A DNA stretch of 10,475 nucleotides, taken from an uncultured Bacteroidales bacterium (GTDB taxonomy: Bacteria > Bacteroidota > Bacteroidia > Bacteroidales > UBA932). A program made the position numbers and the translations under genes. The stretch spans positions 1 through 10,475 of the forward strand of contig CAJOMY010000050.1 in assembly GCA_905235775.1 (NCBI GenBank), read 5' to 3'. Each line of letters starts with the position of its first letter. Position 1 is the stretch's first letter. Of the stretch, positions 5,842-10,475 are shown piece by piece. Under the pieces are notes generated by a model, which was not told where the DNA came from, ran no database searches, and saw only the letters and a program-made list of their open reading frames with translations.

Positions 5842-8427
5842 TTACAGGGTGATGCGGAAGGAAATCTTGAGGCCCCATTTCTCGGCCTCGCTCAGCCCTT
5901 CCGTGTAGCTGATTCTGCGAATATAGTCAATCCGGAGAAATTTGAAAATATTTTCGACACCGACCGAATACTCCATATAGGGGACTTTGGTCATCATCTT
6001 CGTGCCCTCCGGGAGGGCATACAGACCCTCGGAGGCGAAAAGCGGATTGCTGCGCTCGGTCAGTGAACCTGTGATGGCGCGGAACGAGACCACCTCGCGG
6101 AGCTTGAGCTTGTTGAGCAGCGGAATGCGGTTGAGGATCCAGCCCTTGAGAAAGTATGTCGCGAACACCTCGGCATACTGGTCCATCACGAATTCCATCG
6201 GCTTCATCAGGTTGAAGGCGTTGCCCAGCAAGAGGATGGACGGGTTGGCGTTCGGCGAGAAGAGCTGGGGCAGCGGGACCCGGTTCCAGATGAATCCGGA
6301 AGAGAGCTCCGCGTCGATATGCCCGAAGGAGGAAAGCCAGAAGCGTTTCTTGGCGGAGAATTCCGTCTTGTTGTACAGGAACTGGTTGTCGAACCAGCCC
6401 ACCGTATGGGACAGACTCAGAATCGGAGCATCTTTCGCCAGGGTGATGGGGGCCTCCTTGCCGAGCCGGTTGGTGAAGAGCGGCTCGCCGGGGGCGTAGC
6501 GGAGGGTCGCCTTGAAGGACAGGTCGTTGAAGGACTTCACCGGCGTCAGCGACCCGTCAGCGCCATAGCGTTGATAGGAGAGGGTGCCGGCGGGAGTCAC
6601 GTGGTCGAAGTGCAGGTCGGTGTGCAGGGTGATGCGTGACAGCCATTCCCGGTCATAGCGGATCTGGAAACGTGCGACGTATTGCAGCGGCTGCGGCTTG
6701 AAGCTGGACATGAAGATATTGTCGCGGTCCAGCAGTTCGAAACTCTGGCCCGGAGCTTCCACGTCGTAGCTGGCGGTGATCATCAGGTTGTTGCGCAGCG
6801 GTTCGAACGGGTGGAAATTCTTTTTTTCGAAAGTATGGATATAGGATACCGCGCCCTTGAGCCTGAGGTCCTTGAATCCGAAGGCGAGATAGCCGTTGAA
6901 GAAATTCTGCTTGCTGACATTGGCCGTGGTCATGCCGCCGATGCGCAGGCGGAACCCTTCCATGGTGTTGTAGTTCATCATATTGCTGACCGGGCCGATG
7001 TCGAACTTGCTCTTCATGCGGTCCAGCGGGCTGGCCTGGCGGTCGATCGGGGTGGTCGGGAAGTATTGCGAAGCCAGGGATTCGATCAGGCTGGCCGTCC
7101 GCCGGAAACCCGGGACGGTATAAATGTCTGTCATCAGGCTGTCCAGAATGCTCTCCTTGCTGGTGAGGGGGACCGGCCGGCGCGAGTTCCACCAATCGTC
7201 CGGACGCCACCAGTCCTTGTTGGCGATCTCCAGGTCCGGCTGGATGAGCAGGCTGTCCGGGACGTGCGTCTGGCTGAAGTCGTAGTCGCGGTGGACGACC
7301 TTCTTGTGCGCGTAGAGCTGGCGCATCCCTTTGAAGATGTAGAAACGGGCGTAGGTGTTCTTTTCCGTGGAGGCCCAGATGCCGTTGGGCTGCTTCTCGA
7401 ACGATTCCTCGATGGCCAGGTTGCTTACGAAGTTGAGGTTGATGTGGGCCGGAATCCCCAGCGAATACTTCTTGACGGCGTACGTACTGTCGTTGACGAT
7501 GTACATGTGGCCGGTGAAACTGTAGCTTTCGCTGTTGAACGGCACGAAAGTCAGGTCGATGCACTGCACGCCGTCCACCATCAGCGTGTCGGAGATGTAA
7601 TACTTGTAGTATGTGGTGGCCAGCGAGCTGGAGAGCGGGCTCACGAAGCGGTTGACCAGCAATTCCATGTTGTCTTCGAAGAAGTCGGAATCGGCGAAGA
7701 TGGTCTGGATGTTGGTCCCGAGTCCGCCCTCGTCCAGGACGTCATCCAGGCCCAGGCTGCGACGGCGCTCCACATAGGTGCGGGTACGTTTGGGATCCCG
7801 CTGGAAGTAGGAATCGGCGAGCCGCTCCCGCAGGGAGACCGTCAGCACCGGCGTGCCTTTGAACTGGGCCGTGTCCACGTATTTCTTGATGAAGGGGAAC
7901 TTCCGCCAGAACCGGCTGCTGTCGAAGTTGACGTCGAACTTGTCCAGGGAGATGATCAGCTTCTCATAGTCGCGGACCTTGTAGCCCTCGCTGGACTGCA
8001 CATGGTTCTCCCATTTGTGCTTGATGACGTTGTTCACCAGTTCGACGGCCGGGTTGCCCCGCCGGCGGTAGACATTGTCGCGGCGCCGCCTCGGCTTCAC
8101 GACCACGGCCTGGATGCCGTAGGTGTCGGGACTCAGCTTGATCCTGGCGTCGCGCGTGGTGGTGTTCGCCCGGATGTTGAAGATGAAGGTCTCATATCCG
8201 AGCATCATGAAACTGACGTTCGAGTAGCGTCCCGGACCCTCGATGGAGAAATTGCCGTCCTGATCGGTCATGGTGCCGATCTGTGTGCCGGGAAAAACCA
8301 CGGAGACGTAGGGGAGGGGCTCTCCTGTTTGCGCGTCAGTCACGACGCCTTGGACGCGCGTCTGCGCCTGCGCAGCGAGGCTCAGCAAACACAGGAGAAA
8401 TGCTGTCAGAAAACAGGAATGTCGCAT
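5842..8427 (-). CDS. DUF5686 and carboxypeptidase-regulatory-like domain outer-membrane protein
   Basis: Large exported protein of 861 residues. The signal peptide spans residues 1-20 or 1-21 (LLSLAAQAQ). A carboxypeptidase-regulatory-like beta-sandwich follows at about 24-105, with VQGVVTDAQTGEPLPYVSV and TMTDQDGNFSIEG. A short basic stretch (KPRRRRDNVYRRR, 111-123) leads into the DUF5686 region that fills the remainder, opening with NPAVELVNNVIKHKWEN. The C-terminal half is rich in amphipathic strands and ends in LKISFRITL, consistent with an outer-membrane barrel. It lacks the plug domain and TonB box of SusC/RagA receptors despite the shared N-terminal domain. The family is common in Bacteroidota and its function is not established. 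It is the first gene of the minus-strand cluster, 11 bp ahead of the small barrel protein, and is preceded by a good TAnnTTTG promoter and a 5' stem-loop. Confidence 0.88.
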   Translation of the reverse strand: MRHSCFLTAFLLCLLSLAAQAQTRVQGVVTDAQTGEPLPYVSVVFPGTQIGTMTDQDGNFSIEGPGRYSNVSFMMLGYETFIFNIRANTTTRDARIKLSPDTYGIQAVVVKPRRRRDNVYRRRGNPAVELVNNVIKHKWENHVQSSEGYKVRDYEKLIISLDKFDVNFDSSRFWRKFPFIKKYVDTAQFKGTPVLTVSLRERLADSYFQRDPKRTRTYVERRRSLGLDDVLDEGGLGTNIQTIFADSDFFEDNMELLVNRFVSPLSSSLATTYYKYYISDTLMVDGVQCIDLTFVPFNSESYSFTGHMYIVNDSTYAVKKYSLGIPAHINLNFVSNLAIEESFEKQPNGIWASTEKNTYARFYIFKGMRQLYAHKKVVHRDYDFSQTHVPDSLLIQPDLEIANKDWWRPDDWWNSRRPVPLTSKESILDSLMTDIYTVPGFRRTASLIESLASQYFPTTPIDRQASPLDRMKSKFDIGPVSNMMNYNTMEGFRLRIGGMTTANVSKQNFFNGYLAFGFKDLRLKGAVSYIHTFEKKNFHPFEPLRNNLMITASYDVEAPGQSFELLDRDNIFMSSFKPQPLQYVARFQIRYDREWLSRITLHTDLHFDHVTPAGTLSYQRYGADGSLTPVKSFNDLSFKATLRYAPGEPLFTNRLGKEAPITLAKDAPILSLSHTVGWFDNQFLYNKTEFSAKKRFWLSSFGHIDAELSSGFIWNRVPLPQLFSPNANPSILLLGNAFNLMKPMEFVMDQYAEVFATYFLKGWILNRIPLLNKLKLREVVSFRAITGSLTERSNPLFASEGLYALPEGTKMMTKVPYMEYSVGVENIFKFLRIDYIRRISYTEGLSEAEKWGLKISFRITL

Positions 8428-8448
8428 ACAAACAACACAGGCGCAGCA

Positions 8449-8467
8449 GGCCTGTTGAAAACAGGCC
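8449..8467 (-). promoter_or_regulatory. Stem-loop at the predicted 5' end of the DUF5686 operon mRNA
   Basis: GGCCTGTT (8449-8456) and AACAGGCC (8460-8467) form a perfect 8-bp stem with a 3-nt loop. On the minus strand it starts one base after the TATATTTG element, that is, right where transcription should begin, and ends 21 bases before the ATG at 8427. No T tract follows, so it is not a terminator. It could be an mRNA-stabilising 5' hairpin or an operator. Confidence 0.45.
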
Positions 8468-8468
8468 G

Positions 8469-8500
8469 CAAATATAAGAAAAAAAATGCGTTAACGCAAA
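8469..8500 (-). promoter_or_regulatory. Promoter of the DUF5686-barrel-CDF operon
   Basis: On the minus strand TTTG (8500-8497) is followed after 20 bp by TATATTTG (8476-8469). This is a full match to the Bacteroidota -7 consensus TAnnTTTG with the -33 TTTG at a reasonable distance. Transcription would start near 8464-8466. The spacer contains eight consecutive T residues that may also end the upstream GH8 transcript. Confidence 0.7.
8478..8498 (-). terminator. Possible weak terminator of the GH8 gene
   Basis: The 12-bp palindrome TGCGTTAACGCA (8487-8498) lies 26 bp beyond the GH8 stop codon and is followed on the minus strand directly by eight T residues (8486-8479). The hairpin would have only 4-5 stem pairs, so termination would be weak. 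It is nested inside the promoter of the next operon. Confidence 0.35.
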
Positions 8501-8523
8501 GAGCGTATGGCAATTCGGGGCAG

Positions 8524-9807
8524 CTACCTGGCCGGTTCGATGACGCGATAGTGGCCGCTCAAGTGCATGAAAGCGAAAAGACGCAGGATGCCGTCGTAGT
8601 AGGCGTCGAAGTAACCGTCCTCGTAGGGCTTGTTCTCGCTGTCCCAGAGGCGCTGGGCGAACTCGCGCGCAATCTCGTGGTCGGCGGCCAGCGTGGCGGC
8701 GGCCAGCGTGGCCACCAGACCCACCGAGTGGCGCGTGCCCGTGCCGCGGAACTCGCCCATGCCCGCGGGCATGGCGAAGTCAACCTCGGTGCCGTCCACG
8801 TTGTACTGGTCGGCAAACTCGTCGATGCCCTTGGAATAGAAGAAGTTCTGGATGGTGTTCGCGTAGTTGGTCTGCCACTCCCGGTCGGCGCAGGCCCAGG
8901 AATAATCGAGCGCGATGTTCATCGGCACGCGCCAGGAGTCAAAACGGAAGGCCGGCTTGGAACGGCGTCCGAAGAAGGCCGGCATCTCGATCACGGAACC
9001 GTCGAAATTGTTGGTGTCGGGGTTCAGGCCCGTCTCCGGATCAATGCTCCTGTGGAGATACTCCCGGCTGGCTTTTGCGCACTCCCGGTAGAAGTCGGCG
9101 CGCCCGTCATCCGCCCAGCGGGCCCAGACCTCGTAGAAGGCGGGCAGGTGGTAGGACGGGTCGGTGTAGGTCGTGCCCCGGCCGTCGGGCGTGAAGACGA
9201 TCAGGTGGTTCTCCTTGTTGATGAACGGCATGATGCCTTCGGCGCCGTTCTTCTCCCAGGAACTGTCCAGGATGTTCTGCGCCTCGGCGAGGTAGTTGAT
9301 GTCCCCGTCGTTGCCCCAGCGGTTGGAGGCGAAGATGAGGGCGGTGACGAAATACAGTTCGCCGTCCGAGGCCGGGCCGGCTCCGCGGATGGTTCCGTCC
9401 GGGCTGAGGCTCCAGGCAAAGTAGCCCTTCATCGGGCCGCCCTGGTACTGCATGTACTTCTTCGCCCAGCGGAACAGGCGGTCGAATTCGTCCTTCTTGT
9501 CGAGCTGCACCGTGATCATCATGCCGTAGGACATGCCCTCGGTGCGGGCGTCGAAGTTCTTGACATCGGACATGTAGGCCATGTCGTCACCGACTTCGAA
9601 ATACACCTTGTCCGGGCCGTAGAAGACTTCCTGGAAGATGCTTTCGAGCCGGGCGTCGGCCTCCTTCTGCGGATAACCCATCTCGGCGAAGACGCTGCGG
9701 TACCGGCCCGTATCGAGTCCGCCCTTGGTCCAGGGCTTCAGTTGTTTTTGTCCGCAGGCCGTCAGGGCGAGGCCGCAGACCATGATGAGGAGCAAAGCTT
9801 TTTTCAT
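8524..9807 (-). CDS. Glycoside hydrolase family 8 lipoprotein, exo-oligoxylanase-like
   Basis: Protein of 427 residues, GH8 family, closest in feel to reducing-end xylose-releasing exo-oligoxylanases (Rex), which trim xylose from xylo-oligosaccharides by inversion. The signal peptide ends with lipobox LTAC (Cys18), so it is a lipoprotein. Glu90 in ARTEGMSYGMM is the expected general acid. ASDGELY (146-152) is the conserved substrate-site Asp motif, and Asp280 in FRFDSWRVPMN is the likely base. Motifs of the (alpha/alpha)6 barrel continue to DAYYDGILRLFAFMHLSG, and the length fits a single catalytic domain. I chose ATG 9807, which opens the signal peptide; the frame runs open to 9903 without coding-like sequence. 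No SusC/SusD pair or other glycan gene lies beside it. Chitosanase or licheninase activity occurs elsewhere in GH8 and cannot be excluded. Confidence 0.9.
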   Translation of the reverse strand: MKKALLLIMVCGLALTACGQKQLKPWTKGGLDTGRYRSVFAEMGYPQKEADARLESIFQEVFYGPDKVYFEVGDDMAYMSDVKNFDARTEGMSYGMMITVQLDKKDEFDRLFRWAKKYMQYQGGPMKGYFAWSLSPDGTIRGAGPASDGELYFVTALIFASNRWGNDGDINYLAEAQNILDSSWEKNGAEGIMPFINKENHLIVFTPDGRGTTYTDPSYHLPAFYEVWARWADDGRADFYRECAKASREYLHRSIDPETGLNPDTNNFDGSVIEMPAFFGRRSKPAFRFDSWRVPMNIALDYSWACADREWQTNYANTIQNFFYSKGIDEFADQYNVDGTEVDFAMPAGMGEFRGTGTRHSVGLVATLAAATLAADHEIAREFAQRLWDSENKPYEDGYFDAYYDGILRLFAFMHLSGHYRVIEPAR

Positions 9808-9857
9808 TGTATTTCCTGTATTGTTGTTTCTGCCGGGCATGGAACGGTTAATCACGG

Positions 9858-9888
9858 CAAATATAACGAACAAGCCCCGATTTTGCAA
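9858..9888 (-). promoter_or_regulatory. Promoter of the GH8 gene
   Basis: The minus strand reads TTG (9888-9886), a 20-bp spacer, then TATATTTG (9865-9858), a full match to the Bacteroidota -7 consensus. The same 20-bp spacing is seen at the DUF5686 promoter. The leader would be about 47 nt, ending in an A-rich AAATACA just before the ATG, with no Shine-Dalgarno sequence. Confidence 0.6.
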
Positions 9889-9905
9889 CGGTGTTGCATG
9901 CAAAA
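9881..9905. promoter_or_regulatory. Nested dyad in the GH8/P-type ATPase intergenic region, operator candidate
   Basis: Three inverted repeats overlap here: TTTTGCA (9881-9887) with TGCAAAA (9899-9905); TGCAAC (9884-9889) with GTTGCA (9893-9898) around GGT; and the palindrome TTGCATGCAA (9895-9904 within one base). It covers the -33 position of the GH8 promoter and lies just upstream of the ATPase -7 element. This is what a dimeric repressor site looks like. A metal-responsive regulator of the downstream ATPase is an attractive guess, but no regulator can be named from sequence. Confidence 0.45.
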
Positions 9906-9910
9906 GCCGC

Positions 9911-9918
9911 TACCTTTG
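9911..9918 (+). promoter_or_regulatory. Candidate -7 element for the metal P-type ATPase
   Basis: TACCTTTG matches TAnnTTTG fully and lies 23 bp before the ATG at 9942, predicting a leader of about 16-20 nt. No TTG sits at the 20-bp spacing seen at the other promoters; the nearest are 14 and 25 bp upstream, both inside the dyad. A poor -33 element next to a dyad would suit a regulated promoter. Confidence 0.5.
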
Positions 9919-9941
9919 CCGTCCGAAATCCAGAAAACGAC

Positions 9942-10475
9942 ATGGCACACGAACACGAGCATCACCTCCCTGATGAAGAGAGCCCGAAGGGCCGCATCAT
10001 CAAGATAACCGCTGCGGCCGTCCTGCTCATCGCCGCGGTCATCGTGGAGAAATGCACCGACTGGGCAGCCTGGCAGTACCTGCTGCTCTTCCTGGTCCCG
10101 TATCTGATTGCCGGCGGGGACACGCTCAGGGAGGCCGCCGAAGCCCTGGGGCACGGCGAGGCGCTGGACGAGAACTTCCTGATGAGCGTCGCCACCCTGG
10201 GCGCGCTCGCCATCGGCTTCCTGCCCGGGGCGGAGCCCCAATTCCCGGAGGCCGTCTTCGTCATGCTCTTCTTCCAGGTCGGCGAGCTCTTCGAAGGCCT
10301 GGCGGAAGGCCGCTCGCGCAAGTCGGTCGCCCACCTGATGGACATCCGTCCGGACACGGCGCACGTGGAGCGCGACGGGGCGTTGCTGACCATCGCCCCG
10401 GAGGAGGTCGCCGTCGGCGAGACCATCCTGGTCCGGCCCGGCGAGAAGATCCCGATGGACGGCGTCGTGCTTGAG
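9942..10475 (+). CDS. Heavy-metal translocating P-type ATPase, N-terminal part
   Basis: First 178 residues of a P1B-type ATPase (ZntA/CadA-like), an inner-membrane pump that exports divalent metals using ATP; the gene runs off the window. The N-terminus is short and rich in His and acidic residues (MAHEHEHHLPDEE), with no CxxC heavy-metal-associated domain. Membrane segments can be drawn at about 19-36, 41-58, 79-95 and 101-120. EGRSRKSVAHLMDIRPD (122-138) is the stalk leading to the actuator domain, and RPGEKIPMDG (165-174) is the familiar motif before the TGE loop. The CPC-type transport motif, DKTGT phosphorylation site and ATP domain lie beyond the window, so the metal cannot be fixed; zinc, cadmium or lead is most likely by family. 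The ATG at 9942 follows a TAnnTTTG element by 23 bp. Confidence 0.9.
   Translation, partial: MAHEHEHHLPDEESPKGRIIKITAAAVLLIAAVIVEKCTDWAAWQYLLLFLVPYLIAGGDTLREAAEALGHGEALDENFLMSVATLGALAIGFLPGAEPQFPEAVFVMLFFQVGELFEGLAEGRSRKSVAHLMDIRPDTAHVERDGALLTIAPEEVAVGETILVRPGEKIPMDGVVLE

Noticed and set aside
6682..10008. Plus-strand open frame of 1108 codons opposite the DUF5686 and GH8 genes
   Set aside because: It spans two real antisense genes and the promoter region between them, and its predicted protein is low-complexity (Val/Gly/His/Glu-rich). Such long antisense frames arise from GC-biased third codon positions.
1..10475. CRISPR arrays, tRNA or rRNA genes, transposases, integrases or phage genes
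   Set aside because: I looked on both strands and saw no regular direct-repeat array, cloverleaf-like sequence or recognisable mobile-element protein.

Overview
The window looks like a chromosomal segment of a fairly GC-rich member of the order Bacteroidales (phylum Bacteroidota). Three things support this. The protein families are typical of the phylum: a GSCFA-domain protein, a DUF5686/carboxypeptidase-regulatory-like outer-membrane protein, and lipoproteins with short Bacteroidota-style signal peptides. Upstream regions repeatedly contain the Bacteroidota -7 element TAnnTTTG. Starts lack convincing Shine-Dalgarno sequences and tend to follow A-rich leaders. I cannot fix the genus; a gut or rumen lineage with GC near 60% would fit.

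Layout. 53-1000 (-) is a GSCFA-domain protein interrupted by an in-frame palindromic segment. It is divergent, across 31 bp, from 1032-2744 (+), a UshA-type 5'-nucleotidase/metallophosphatase lipoprotein. That gene meets 2734-4056 (-), the SRP GTPase Ffh, tail to tail with an 11-bp overlap. Ffh is divergent, across 33 bp, from 4090-4521 (+), a stand-alone AraC-type HTH protein whose 3' end overlaps the end of the next minus-strand gene by 44 bp. From 8427 down to 4478 (-) lies a tight three-gene cluster: a DUF5686 outer-membrane protein, then a small outer-membrane beta-barrel protein, then a cation diffusion facilitator lacking its C-terminal cytosolic domain. A good promoter with a stem-loop at its predicted start site precedes the cluster. 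8524-9807 (-) is a GH8-family lipoprotein resembling reducing-end xylose-releasing exo-oligoxylanases. A 134-bp divergent regulatory region separates it from a heavy-metal P-type ATPase that starts at 9942 (+) and runs off the window.

How the genes relate. Most are single transcription units with unrelated housekeeping or envelope roles (protein targeting, nucleotide salvage, xylo-oligosaccharide hydrolysis). The exceptions are the DUF5686-barrel-CDF cluster, which looks like one operon joining envelope proteins to a metal exporter, and the nearby metal P-type ATPase. The window therefore holds two metal-efflux genes, but nothing in the sequence shows they are co-regulated. I saw no tRNA, rRNA, CRISPR array, transposase or prophage gene. 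The most unusual sequence feature is the approximately 98-nt imperfect palindrome inside the GSCFA gene, which appears to add about 25-33 residues in frame at a point where relatives usually have a short connection.
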